Source of the DNA: an uncultured Acidobacteriota bacterium
Lineage (GTDB): Bacteria; Acidobacteriota; Terriglobia; Bryobacterales; Bryobacteraceae
Length of the DNA: 64,000 bases
Assembly: GCA_902825945.1 (NCBI GenBank)
Contig: CADECY010000024.1
Coordinates: forward strand, 1-64,000
Reading direction: 5' to 3'
Shown: piece by piece, positions 1 to 10,300 of the stretch
How positions within the stretch are numbered: the first letter of the stretch is position 1
Layout of the letters: every line of letters begins with the position of its first letter
The notes under the pieces: generated by a model
The model's input: only the letters and a program-made list of their open reading frames with translations
What the model was told of the DNA's origin: nothing
Database searches by the model: none
Position numbers and translations under genes: made by a program

Positions 1-2109
<2,109 letters not shown>

Positions 2110-2168
2110 TACGGGATATCCTCCAGACAGAAAGGGAAATTTGCCCCGGCGGGCCGGAGCACCAAACC

Positions 2169-2197
2169 ACGATATCAGTAAAGTCCATTATTATCAA
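2169..2197 (-). promoter_or_regulatory. Putative sigma70-type promoter for the pyrophosphatase gene
   Basis: On the minus strand a TTGATA -35-like hexamer (2197-2192) and a TATCGT -10-like hexamer (2174-2169) are separated by exactly 17 bases. Transcription would start near 2162, about 50 bases before the start codon at 2109, with a GGAGG Shine-Dalgarno at 2124-2120. The -35 matches consensus at 5 of 6 positions and the -10 at 4 of 6. This is motif matching only. Confidence 0.35.
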
Positions 2198-2248
2198 CCG
2201 GATTGCTCGCCGCGCGGTCCCGCCGGCCCAAGACCTCGACTGGTGGTT

Positions 2249-2902
2249 CTAGGTCTCGGCGGCTAAGGCTGCCGCCGCGAGCGGGAGCAAGATGCGGAAT
2301 TGCGCGCCCCGTCCGCCCGCGAGATTGGACGCCGAGATCATACCACCGTTCTGCTCCACGATGGTGCGGGCGATGTGCAGTCCCAGTCCGGATCGCTTGG
2401 CTCGCGTGGAAAATCGGGCTTCGAAGATCCGTGGCAGATTCTGCGGCGAGATCCCTGGCCCGTCGTCGCTGACTGTGATTTCGGTGCCACTGGCTCCGCG
2501 CGTACCGGTCACGACGACAGTACCGTCGTCGCCCTTGGCCTGCGCGGCGTTCAGGAACAGATTGGCGAACACGCGTTCCCAGGCAGCCGGATGTCCGCGG
2601 AGCCGAAGGCCCGGCTCGAGGTTCAGCGTGAACTCGAACTCGGGACCCTTCACCGCCAACAGCGAATCGCGGGCGAACTCGATGGCTCGCGTCAGAATCT
2701 GCTCGAGATCGAGACCGGCCTGGGAGTGCTCGAAGTAGCTCGAAAGGATTCGCGATCCCCGCGCGGTGCCGCGGCGCAACGTACCCGCCAGCCGTGCGTA
2801 CCTCGGATCTTTGGAAAGGATCTCGGCCGCATCCTGGATCGTGTCGAAGACGTTATTGAGGTCGTGGACCAGACCTTCGAGGGTCAGATCGGTATCGGGC
2901 AT
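2249..2902 (-). CDS. Small sensor-less histidine kinase
   Basis: A 217-residue protein with only a kinase core. A phosphoacceptor-like H box is LEGLVHDLNNVFD (His13), the N box is ANLFLNAAQA (about 113-122), the G1 box is VSDDGPGI (about 144-151) and the G2 box is RSGLGLHIA (about 170-178), in the order of HisKA/HATPase_c kinases of the NtrB type. There is no signal peptide, membrane segment, PAS or GAF domain, so it should be cytoplasmic and sense through a partner. It starts four bases after the aroA stop, so both are probably co-transcribed. No response regulator lies nearby. A phosphotransfer or anti-sigma-like role is possible. Confidence 0.75.
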   Translation of the reverse strand: MPDTDLTLEGLVHDLNNVFDTIQDAAEILSKDPRYARLAGTLRRGTARGSRILSSYFEHSQAGLDLEQILTRAIEFARDSLLAVKGPEFEFTLNLEPGLRLRGHPAAWERVFANLFLNAAQAKGDDGTVVVTGTRGASGTEITVSDDGPGISPQNLPRIFEARFSTRAKRSGLGLHIARTIVEQNGGMISASNLAGGRGAQFRILLPLAAAALAAET

Positions 2903-2906
2903 CGTA

Positions 2907-4205
2907 CTACTCGCGAATCCGGTTCAGGATATCGTAAAACTCGGGGAACGACACGGAGGCGGCCTCCGCGTTGTCGACGACGGTCTCGCCTTTCGCCGCC
3001 AGTCCGGCCACCGCGAATGCCATCGCGATGCGGTGATCGCCGAACGAGTCCACCTTCGCGCCTTCGAATGTCTGATTGCCAGGAATGTGGAAACCGTCTT
3101 CCGCCACCTCGATCCGGACTCCCATCCGGCCCATGTTCTCGGCCACGGTGGCGATACGATCGGTCTCCTTGACGCGCAACTCCGCCGCGTCACGAACCGT
3201 GAGGCCGTTGCGCGAGGCCGCGCCCAACACCGCCAGCACCGGAATCTCGTCGATGAGCGCGGCCGTCATCGCCTTCTCGATCACACCGCCTTCCAGTTGC
3301 CGCCCTGTCACCGAGATCGTCCCGGTCATCTCGCCCGCGGTCTGCTTCACGTCGAGCACCCGGATTTGCGCACCCGCCGCCATCAGCCAGTCGATGAGGC
3401 CGGTGCGCGACGGGCTGAGTCCCACGCCTTCGAGCACCAGTTTCGATCCGGGCAGCAGATTCGCCGCCACGAGGAAAAACGCGGCCGAGGACAAATCGCC
3501 GGGCACGGCAAGCACGCGTGCCTGGAGTTTCGGGCGTCCCTCGATCGTGATCGAGTGACCCGCGCGCCGGATCGCGGCACCGAACTCGCGCAGAGCGACT
3601 TCGGTGTGATCGCGGGTCTGGGTCTTCTCGACGACACCGGTCACACCTTCGGTGTGAAGGCCGGCGAACAGGACGCACGTCTTCACCTGTGCGCTGGCGA
3701 CAGGAGGCTCATACTCGATCGGCGTCAACTTCGCGCCGTGAATCCGCAGAGGGGGGAACTTGCCGTCGCGTGCCTGGATACGCGCCCCCATCGCCGCGAG
3801 CGGCGTCATGATCCGCTGCATCGGCCGCTTGGAAAGCGACTCGTCTCCGCCGATCTCGCATTCGAAGGGCTGCGCGGCGAGCATTCCGGAAAGCATGCGG
3901 ATCGTCGAACCGGAGTTGCCAGCATCGAGCGGACCAGCAGGAGCACGGAGACCGTCGAGGCCTTTGCCGTGGACGAGGACAGTCGATCCGTCGCGTTCGA
4001 TCTCGATGCCGAGCGCGCGCATGCAGCCGAGAGTCGACTGGCAATCGGCGCCAGTCGAATAGTGGTCCAGCCGGCTGGTGCCTTCGGCCACGGAGGCAAT
4101 CATCGCGTAGCGGTGAGAGATGGACTTGTCGCCAGGAAGGCGAATCGTACCGTTGAGAATTTTAGCGGGGAAAACCGAATACTGCATCAGGAGGGATTTC
4201 ATCAT
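2907..4205 (-). CDS. aroA: 3-phosphoshikimate 1-carboxyvinyltransferase (EPSP synthase)
   Basis: Sixth step of the shikimate pathway: joins shikimate-3-phosphate and PEP to give EPSP in the cytoplasm. Signature blocks are all present: LPGDKSISHR (residues 23-32), LDAGNSGSTIRMLSG (93-107), GDESLSKRPMQRI (120-132), then VKETDRI and GDHRIAMAFA near the C-terminus. The SLSKRPMQR block resembles the Bacillus/Agrobacterium-like class of EPSP synthases rather than the E. coli class. Length (432 residues) is normal. The start is uncertain: MMKSLL at 4205 or MQYSVF six codons later; neither has a clear Shine-Dalgarno. It is the first gene of a two-gene unit with the kinase and is divergent from the GH113-like gene 40 bases away. 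Confidence 0.95.
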   Translation of the reverse strand: MMKSLLMQYSVFPAKILNGTIRLPGDKSISHRYAMIASVAEGTSRLDHYSTGADCQSTLGCMRALGIEIERDGSTVLVHGKGLDGLRAPAGPLDAGNSGSTIRMLSGMLAAQPFECEIGGDESLSKRPMQRIMTPLAAMGARIQARDGKFPPLRIHGAKLTPIEYEPPVASAQVKTCVLFAGLHTEGVTGVVEKTQTRDHTEVALREFGAAIRRAGHSITIEGRPKLQARVLAVPGDLSSAAFFLVAANLLPGSKLVLEGVGLSPSRTGLIDWLMAAGAQIRVLDVKQTAGEMTGTISVTGRQLEGGVIEKAMTAALIDEIPVLAVLGAASRNGLTVRDAAELRVKETDRIATVAENMGRMGVRIEVAEDGFHIPGNQTFEGAKVDSFGDHRIAMAFAVAGLAAKGETVVDNAEAASVSFPEFYDILNRIRE

Positions 4206-4245
4206 TGTAACAGCGGGTTCAGGAGAGCCAGACTAGAATACGAGA

Positions 4246-5811
4246 ATGACCGCCAGAGCCCTCTTGTTTCGGGCTCTCTGGTTCCTGCCTGCCTATTTCG
4301 TGGTCTCTCACGCATGGCAGGCGCTACCTCGCGGATCCGCGCGAATCGGACTCTCCGCGGCAGTCGCGGTGCTCGCCTTCGTGCTTCGCCGTTGGCCCTT
4401 GCAGGCCGGCTTGCTGCTGGCGGGCATCGGTGTCAACCTGGGCTCGGACTACACGTTCGAATACCTGGCGCGGCAGGACACACGAGCGATTGCGGGCATC
4501 GCCGCCGGAAGCCTCTGCGCGCTCGCTGGCATTCGCATGATGCTCGCTCACGCCCGTTTCCCGATGCGTCTCCTCGAAGCCACGGCGGGATTCGTGATCC
4601 CGCACGCGGTCTGGCGCTTGACGCAGATGCGCGGCTTCGGTTTTCGCGGAGCCTCGCTGTTGCTGTTCGCCGATCTCGGCGTTGTCGCGCTGTTGGCCTG
4701 CTTCGGGCGCGGCTGGGGCCGCGCGCTCGAACCCTCGTGGCGCGCGCTGGCGATTCCGGCTCTGCTGACCGCGATGGTTGCCGGCGGATCGAGCCTGCGC
4801 CAGGCGCAACAACTGCGCGCTCGCGAAGATCGGCTCGCGGCGCAGGTGGCACGGGTTCCCAAGGTGGAGCCGCCCGCGGCCTACGACCGTCTGTTCTTCC
4901 AGCGCGGCGTGAGCTTCGTGGGCGATGGTCCGGATGGATATTTTCCAGAACCGTCGGCCCGCATGCTCGACGCGCTGCGCGCCTACGGTATCGATTCGAT
5001 CGCGCTGATTCCCTACGGTGCCGGCACACCCGATGGCGGCGAGATCCGTTTCGACCCGCGCCGCTCGAGCCCGGTTCGTTATGAGGCGCTCGGGCATCTG
5101 GCGCGGGCCCGCAAGATGCGGATCATGCTGAAGCCGCAGATCTGGGCCGGCGGATTTCCGGGCAACATTGATGTGCCCGATCCGGAAAAGCGCCGTCAGT
5201 GGTTTGCCAGCTACACGGCGTTTATCGAGGAGTGGGCGCGCATCGCGGCCCGCATCCACGCTGACCTGTTCTGCGTAGGAACCGAGTTCGTCAAGATGAG
5301 CCGTCATGAAACGGAGTGGCGTGCGATCATCGCGCGGGTCCGCGAGGTCTATAAGGGGCCAGTCGTCTACGCCGCGACGCAAGGCGAGGAGTTCGAGACG
5401 CTGCGGTTCTGGGATGCGCTCGACTACATCGGGCTCGACAACTACTATCCGCTGCCAGACGACCTCGACACGTCGGAGCTGATCGCCAGAGTGGAGGCCG
5501 TGCGCGCCCGTTTCGGCAAGCCCGTTCTGCTGACCGAGGCCGGATTCGCGAGCGTGGAGAAGCCGAACCGCGAACCGTGGTCCGAGCCTCGCCGCAAGAT
5601 CTCACTCGAGGACCAGGCGCGTTGCTATGAAGCGCTGTTTCGCGCCTTCCATGGGAAACCGTGGTTCCACGGATTCTATTGGTGGAAGGTCTCGGCGGAC
5701 GGACGCGGAGGTCCAGAAGACCGCTCGCTGACGCCGTGGCGCAAGCCCGCGATGGAGGTGATCGGGCGCTGGTACCGCCGGCCGTGGGCCGTCACGGGGC
5801 CGGAGAGGTGA
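4246..5811 (+). CDS. Membrane-anchored GH113-like glycoside hydrolase
   Basis: 521 residues in two parts. Residues 1-190 carry several hydrophobic helices (for example 36-48, 81-100, 136-153, 168-182), and residues 215-510 form a TIM-barrel domain resembling glycoside hydrolase family 113 (beta-mannanase-like). Candidate catalytic residues are Glu347 in FCVGTEFV (acid/base position after strand 4) and Glu431 in VLLTEAGFAS (nucleophile position after strand 7); the barrel ends with GFYWWKVSAD, a sugar-stacking Trp cluster. The layout suggests an inner-membrane protein with the hydrolase facing the periplasm. A TAGAAT -10-like box (4234-4239) sits so close that the transcript may be nearly leaderless. 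Converges on the sugar-isomerase gene 15 bases away. The substrate cannot be read from sequence. Confidence 0.8.
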   Translation: MTARALLFRALWFLPAYFVVSHAWQALPRGSARIGLSAAVAVLAFVLRRWPLQAGLLLAGIGVNLGSDYTFEYLARQDTRAIAGIAAGSLCALAGIRMMLAHARFPMRLLEATAGFVIPHAVWRLTQMRGFGFRGASLLLFADLGVVALLACFGRGWGRALEPSWRALAIPALLTAMVAGGSSLRQAQQLRAREDRLAAQVARVPKVEPPAAYDRLFFQRGVSFVGDGPDGYFPEPSARMLDALRAYGIDSIALIPYGAGTPDGGEIRFDPRRSSPVRYEALGHLARARKMRIMLKPQIWAGGFPGNIDVPDPEKRRQWFASYTAFIEEWARIAARIHADLFCVGTEFVKMSRHETEWRAIIARVREVYKGPVVYAATQGEEFETLRFWDALDYIGLDNYYPLPDDLDTSELIARVEAVRARFGKPVLLTEAGFASVEKPNREPWSEPRRKISLEDQARCYEALFRAFHGKPWFHGFYWWKVSADGRGGPEDRSLTPWRKPAMEVIGRWYRRPWAVTGPER

Positions 5812-5826
5812 CGGCGATGGGACGGG

Positions 5827-6669
5827 TCAAAATTCGATCTTGCCCAGATTCGCCATGCTCAGGCGCAGGCTGTCGATCGGGTTCCCTGGCGTCTGATCCT
5901 GCTCCACGAAATAGTGCTTCGTTCCGGACTTCGACGCCGCCTTCAGCACGGCCGCGAAGCCGATCCGGCCCGCGCCCACTTCCGCGAATGCGGTTCGTTC
6001 CACCTTCTCGTCGAGGCGCGTCGCGACGCCCTTGTGAACGTCCTTGAGGTGCATCAAAGGCGCGCGTCCCTTGTACTTGGCGAGCAGCGCCACCGGATCG
6101 GCGCCTGCTATGGTGACCCACATCACATCCATCTCGAGCTGCACGAGCTTCGGATCGCTCGCCGCGAGCAGCACGTCGAGCAGAGTGCCATTGCCCGATG
6201 GCGCGAATTCGAAAGCGTGATTGTGATAGCAGAGCGTCATGCCGGCCTTGCGCGCGAGTTCGCCCGCCTTGGTGAGCGACTCGCCCATCCGCTTCATCAC
6301 ATCGGCGCCGCCGCGATCCTCGGGGCGCACGTACGGGCAGACCACGTACCGGAAACCCTTCGAAGCCGCGTTGTCGATCGCGCCTGGAAGCTTCGCCTGG
6401 TCTTTCCCGAACATCGGCGTGTCGAGATGAAGGCTCACCGGCTTCAGCCCGGCGGTCTGGATCGCGGGCCAGATCTTGTCGAGGTTCGCCCAGGTGACTT
6501 CCACCTCACGGAAGCCGATCGCGGCGATCTCCTTCAGCACCTTGCCCGGGTCCTGTTCGATGATCGAGCGGACCGTGTAGAGCTGCACGCCGGGTGTCTT
6601 CAGGGTTCGGGCGAAGGCCGCGCCTGCAACTCCAGCCAATGCGGCGCGCCGAGTGATCGTCATGGACAT
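5827..6669 (-). CDS. Exported sugar phosphate isomerase/epimerase-like TIM barrel
   Basis: 280 residues of the xylose-isomerase-like TIM barrel superfamily (AP endonuclease 2 fold). The N-terminus TRRAALAGVAGAAFA is a Tat-like signal, followed by VQLYTVRSIIEQDP, typical of the first strand. Putative metal ligands lie in CYHNHAFEF, VQLEMDVMWV and PLMHLKDVH, and the protein ends with a Glu-Gln-Asp segment (YFVEQDQT). Members of this family isomerise, epimerise or eliminate keto-sugars. It is the last gene of the DegT / subunit-3 / GMC operon, 24 bases after the GMC stop, which fits action on an oxidised (keto) sugar product. The exact reaction is unknown. Confidence 0.8.
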   Translation of the reverse strand: MSMTITRRAALAGVAGAAFARTLKTPGVQLYTVRSIIEQDPGKVLKEIAAIGFREVEVTWANLDKIWPAIQTAGLKPVSLHLDTPMFGKDQAKLPGAIDNAASKGFRYVVCPYVRPEDRGGADVMKRMGESLTKAGELARKAGMTLCYHNHAFEFAPSGNGTLLDVLLAASDPKLVQLEMDVMWVTIAGADPVALLAKYKGRAPLMHLKDVHKGVATRLDEKVERTAFAEVGAGRIGFAAVLKAASKSGTKHYFVEQDQTPGNPIDSLRLSMANLGKIEF

Positions 6670-6693
6670 GAACGTCCATGGTAGCGCGGGCGC

Positions 6694-8310
6694 TCAAGCC
6701 TCCCGGACCAGCCGCTCGCATCCGCGCACGGTCAACGCCATCATGGTCAGCGTCGGGTGATAGGAGCCCGTGGTGGGAAACGGTCCACCGCCGAAGACGT
6801 AGACGTTCTTGACGTCGTGCATGCGGCAGAACGGGTCGACCACGCTCGATCTCGGACCAGTGCCCATGCGGCAAGTGCCGACTTCGTGGATCAGTCCGCC
6901 GGGATCGGTGATCCGTTGGCCCACGGCGGTGATCTCGCCTCCCGCCGCGGTAAAGATCTCCTTCATCTTCTCGCTGCCGTCTTGCCAGATGGCGCGATCG
7001 TTGTCGCCATGGGTGCAGGTGATCTTCAGCACCGGAATTCCCCACGCGTCCTTGCGGGAGCGATCGATCTCGACGCGATTCTCGAATCGCGGCAGCATTT
7101 CGCCCGCCGACATGTAGATGCGCGCCCAAGCCGGATAGTGATCGCGGATCCGTTCTTTGAGCGACGCGCCGTAGCCGGGCATCGATTGCGCGAAGGCCGG
7201 GTTCGCCGTCTGGCCTCCGTTCATGCTCATGCAATAGCCGCGTATGAACTTCGGATGGCGCTCTTTCAGGTTCCGGAAGTTCGCGATGAAGGCGCCCGCC
7301 GACTTGCCGTCGTCATTCCTCGGAGCCGCTCCGCGCAGTTGCGGGAGGAACCCGGAGACGCTCGCGCCGGCGATCTGATCCATCAGGTAGTGTCCGAGCA
7401 CGCCGCTCGAATTACCGAGTCCGCCGGGGGCCGAGTTCAGCAGGATCCGTGTCGACTCGAGCGTCGAAGCGGCGAGGATCACGTACTTCGCGCGGGCTTC
7501 GTAATCGAGGCGCGTGTTGCGGTCGACATAGGAGACGCCACGTGCCCGGCCGTCCTTCCCCATCAGCACCGCGCGCACGACCGAGTTCGGGCGCAGCGTC
7601 ATGCGGCCGCTTGCTTGCGCCGGAGGCAGCGTCGAGACGAGCGAGTTGAACATCGCGCCCACGTCGCAGCCCTGGATGCAGGCGCCACAGTAGTGACAAG
7701 CCGCGCGGCCCTTGTGCGGACGCGTCAACTGTGCCAGACGGCGGTGTGTCGCGGGCAGGCCCATCTTCAGCGCGGTGTTGCGCATGATGAGTTCAGCGCA
7801 GTTGTACGGCATGCCGGGTAGGAACTTGCCGTCGGGCAACTGCGGATATCCTTCCGCGTATCCGCTCACGCCGATGTGGTCTTCGACGTGATCGTAGTAG
7901 GGCGCGATGTCGGCATAGGAGATGGGCCAGTCTTCTCCATATCCATCGCGCGAGGCGGCCTTGAAATCGTAATCGCTGAACCGGTGCGAGGCACGCGACC
8001 AGTGCAGTGACCGTCCGCCGATGACGCGCGAGCGGATCCAGGTGAACGGCTTGTCCGGATCGCTGGTGAACGGATGATCGGGATGGCGCGACCACACGAG
8101 CTGCGTGCGATCGTCATCACGGCGGCGCTGCCACGGCCATTCATGGCGAGCGAAGTCTCGGCCGGGAACGGGCATCGGACCAGCGTCGAGCAGCAACACC
8201 GTGAGTCCGCGTTCGGTCAACTCCTTCGCGGCGAATCCACCGCATGGACCCGATCCCACGATGATCGCGTCGAATTCCCTGGTGGGAGTTTCCTGAGTGA
8301 ACTGGATCAT
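6694..8310 (-). CDS. GMC-family FAD sugar/alcohol oxidoreductase
   Basis: 538-residue flavoprotein of the glucose-methanol-choline family. The N-terminal Rossmann motif is DAIIVGSGPCGGFAAKEL (about 14-31). A Cys-rich segment CHYCGACIQGCDVGA, common in gluconate/sorbitol-dehydrogenase-type large subunits, is present, as is the C-terminal GTCRMG plus GGPFPTTGSYHPTLT block that holds FAD and the catalytic His. I start it at ATG 8310 because that overlaps the stop of the upstream gene by four bases (ATGA) and gives a normal N-terminus. It has no signal of its own and could be exported with the Tat-type subunit-3-like partner. Such pairs oxidise sugars, including C3 oxidation of glycosides; a cytochrome acceptor gene is not adjacent. 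Confidence 0.88.
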   Translation of the reverse strand: MIQFTQETPTREFDAIIVGSGPCGGFAAKELTERGLTVLLLDAGPMPVPGRDFARHEWPWQRRRDDDRTQLVWSRHPDHPFTSDPDKPFTWIRSRVIGGRSLHWSRASHRFSDYDFKAASRDGYGEDWPISYADIAPYYDHVEDHIGVSGYAEGYPQLPDGKFLPGMPYNCAELIMRNTALKMGLPATHRRLAQLTRPHKGRAACHYCGACIQGCDVGAMFNSLVSTLPPAQASGRMTLRPNSVVRAVLMGKDGRARGVSYVDRNTRLDYEARAKYVILAASTLESTRILLNSAPGGLGNSSGVLGHYLMDQIAGASVSGFLPQLRGAAPRNDDGKSAGAFIANFRNLKERHPKFIRGYCMSMNGGQTANPAFAQSMPGYGASLKERIRDHYPAWARIYMSAGEMLPRFENRVEIDRSRKDAWGIPVLKITCTHGDNDRAIWQDGSEKMKEIFTAAGGEITAVGQRITDPGGLIHEVGTCRMGTGPRSSVVDPFCRMHDVKNVYVFGGGPFPTTGSYHPTLTMMALTVRGCERLVREA

Positions 8311-8852
8311 CGGCGTTGGTGATCCGGATGGTTGCATCCGGGGAACTCGGCGAGAGGAACGATACCCTTGTACTGGAGATCCTTCAGCAGGCCCACGCTC
8401 GAGGAGTAGTAGGCAGCGATGGTGCGCGCCTTCAGATCCTTGAAGAAGCGGTGGAGCAGAGTCTTCGGACTCTCCTCGCCTTCGGCCATCGCGCGCAGGA
8501 TACGATCCTGCTGAGCCGCCGAGCAGCCCAGGAACGTTTTGTCGTGTTGCCGCTTCGACTCGGCATCGACGGACTCGAGTCCGCTGATCCAAGCCGCTTT
8601 CGTGGCCGCGCCACCCGTGGCGAGAGCTTCGTCGATCGTCGCGGCGACACGGGCTTCGTGCGCGCCCGGTGAGTGCGCGTCCGCCGGGATGATCATATCC
8701 GCGAGCCGGTCCGTCAGTTCGAAATGCCCGCGTGTCAGCGCTCGCGGCGCGGTGCCCGAGGCTGAATCCGGGGCGGCGTGCCGATGCTGTTGCGCGGCCA
8801 TGGGCGCCGCCGCGCCGATCACCACGAGTTCGAGCGCGTCACGCCGCTTCAT
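8307..8852 (-). CDS. Gluconate 2-dehydrogenase subunit 3-like protein
   Basis: 181-residue protein like the small subunit 3 of membrane gluconate 2-dehydrogenases. MKRRDALELVVIGAAAP is a Tat-like leader; the mature part holds the family block LTDRLADMIIPADAHSPGAHEA and the later AEGEESPKTLLHRFFKDLK and YKGIVPLAEFPGCNHP. In this family subunit 3 carries the export signal and escorts the flavin subunit. I use ATG 8852, ten bases after the DegT-type gene stop, because the upstream in-frame codons are antisense-like and the family N-terminus begins here. Translationally coupled (ATGA) to the GMC gene, which supports a complex. Confidence 0.85.
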   Translation of the reverse strand: MKRRDALELVVIGAAAPMAAQQHRHAAPDSASGTAPRALTRGHFELTDRLADMIIPADAHSPGAHEARVAATIDEALATGGAATKAAWISGLESVDAESKRQHDKTFLGCSAAQQDRILRAMAEGEESPKTLLHRFFKDLKARTIAAYYSSSVGLLKDLQYKGIVPLAEFPGCNHPDHQRR

Positions 8853-8862
8853 CGGATGCGCG

Positions 8863-10167
8863 TCAGGCCTTGCGCAGATCGCCTGCCTGCCGCTGCACCT
8901 TCGCGATCGCCTCGGCGATCTGTTCCATGTCGGACCGCGATCCGAGCAGCGTGTTCTGCGTGAACCAGACGCCCTGTTCGCAAAGCTGGTCGTTCTTGGG
9001 ACAGGCATTTCGCTCGGCCCACTCGCGCAGCAGCTTCTCTGGATAGATCCGCTTGTAGCCTTTGGACTCGAGCGCGTTCTTGATGAACGGCTCCTTGTTG
9101 AGAGGGCTGTATCCGCTCGATGCGCGGATGCCCTCGGCCGAAAGCGCTTTCAGGAACTTGTCGCGCGGCACACCCGCGAATCCGCTGGCTTCGTATCGCA
9201 GCATGAACAGATGCCAGGCGCTGCGCGTGCAGCCTTCGTAGTTCTTCACGGGTTTGATGCCAGGGATTTTCTCGAGCATCGAGCTCAGGTACTTCGCATT
9301 CTCGTCGCGCCGCTTGGACTGTGCTTCCACTCGCGTCATCTGCGCGTTCAGCAGCGCGCCCTGGAACTCGGTGAGCCGCAGATTCGCGCCGCCGGAGTAA
9401 TAGGAGAATCCGTCGCCCTTGGTGCGGAACGCACGGCCGTTGTTGTGGAACGAGTGGGCGCGTTCGTATAGCCCCGTATCGTTGGTGACCACCGCGCCGC
9501 CTTCGCCCGAGTTCAGATTCTTCGATGCCTGGAAGCTGTAGCAGCCAGCCGCGCCGAGCGTGCCGAGCTTGCGCCCACGCCATTCGGCGAGATGGGCCTG
9601 GCAGGCATCCTCGATGACCGGAACGTTGCGCGACTTGGCCGCGTCGAGAATCGCATCGAGGTCGGCCGCGCCGCCTGCCATATGCACGGGCACGATCGCG
9701 GCGGTGCGATCGGTGATGTGGGCGGCGATCTTGCGCGGGTCCACCTGGAAGGTCTCGATGTCGGTGTCGGCAAAAACCGGAAGCGCGTAGTTGAGCAGGA
9801 CGACGTTGACGGTCGCGACGAAGGTGTACGGCGGAACGATCACTTCATCACCGGGTCCAACGCCAATCGCGTTGAGCGAGGTGAACAGAGCGCTCGTGCC
9901 GTTCGCGGTGGCGAGCACGTGCCTGGCGCCGAGCAGGTTCGCGTAGTCCTTCTCGAACGTCGCGACCGCGTCACCATTCAGCCGATTCCACTTCTTGCTC
10001 TTCAAGACCGCGAGCAGCTTGTCCTCCTCAATCTTGTCGATCACCGGCCAAGACGGGAACGCCGCGTTGCGCACGGGCGCGCCACCCAGGATCGCGAGCT
10101 TGCCATTCGCGGCCGAAGCCGCCACGGGCGCCGCTGCCGCCGCTGCCACGAAATCACGACGTTTCAT
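8863..10167 (-). CDS. DegT/DnrJ/EryC1/StrS-type aminotransferase with export-like leader
   Basis: 434-residue PLP protein of the sugar aminotransferase family. The start at ATG 10167 is chosen because a GGAGG lies seven bases upstream; an ATG 21 bases earlier has no such site. The N-terminus [19 protein letters not shown] reads as a Tat-like signal, unusual for a PLP transaminase. Catalytic features are intact: ANGTSALF (about 88-95), [11 protein letters not shown], the PLP-nitrogen Asp in EDACQAH (Asp187) and the Schiff-base Lys216 in [14 protein letters not shown]. It heads the operon with subunit-3, GMC and sugar-isomerase genes. Acting on a keto-sugar made by the GMC enzyme is an inference; either the leader is real and the enzyme works outside the cytoplasm, or it is an anchor mimic. 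Confidence 0.88.
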   Translation of the reverse strand: MKRRDFVAAAAAAPVAASAANGKLAILGGAPVRNAAFPSWPVIDKIEEDKLLAVLKSKKWNRLNGDAVATFEKDYANLLGARHVLATANGTSALFTSLNAIGVGPGDEVIVPPYTFVATVNVVLLNYALPVFADTDIETFQVDPRKIAAHITDRTAAIVPVHMAGGAADLDAILDAAKSRNVPVIEDACQAHLAEWRGRKLGTLGAAGCYSFQASKNLNSGEGGAVVTNDTGLYERAHSFHNNGRAFRTKGDGFSYYSGGANLRLTEFQGALLNAQMTRVEAQSKRRDENAKYLSSMLEKIPGIKPVKNYEGCTRSAWHLFMLRYEASGFAGVPRDKFLKALSAEGIRASSGYSPLNKEPFIKNALESKGYKRIYPEKLLREWAERNACPKNDQLCEQGVWFTQNTLLGSRSDMEQIAEAIAKVQRQAGDLRKA

Positions 10168-10192
10168 CGAAGTACCTCCAGACAACATGGTA

Positions 10193-10229
10193 TCCGAAAA
10201 GTTTCGTGCGCCTCGAGCGACTTTTCGGA
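10193..10229. promoter_or_regulatory. Perfect 10-bp inverted repeat in divergent intergenic region
   Basis: TCCGAAAAGT (10193-10202) and ACTTTTCGGA (10220-10229) are perfect reverse complements separated by 17 bases. The repeat lies 26 bases upstream of the DegT-operon start and 71 bases upstream of the small-peptide gene, in the only non-coding space between these divergent units. The spacing and symmetry fit an operator for a dimeric repressor, or an RNA stem-loop in the leader. I cannot tell which. Confidence 0.45.
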
Positions 10230-10300
10230 GAGATGGCGCCTATCAGATTGAGCGCGGAAAAAGCGCCGAAACAGACAGAAAACGAAGAAGGAGAAATCTG

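Noticed and set aside
2766..5084. A 772-codon plus-strand frame crossing aroA and the GH113-like gene
   Set aside because: It overlaps two recognised genes on both strands and has no domain; it is a GC-bias artefact.
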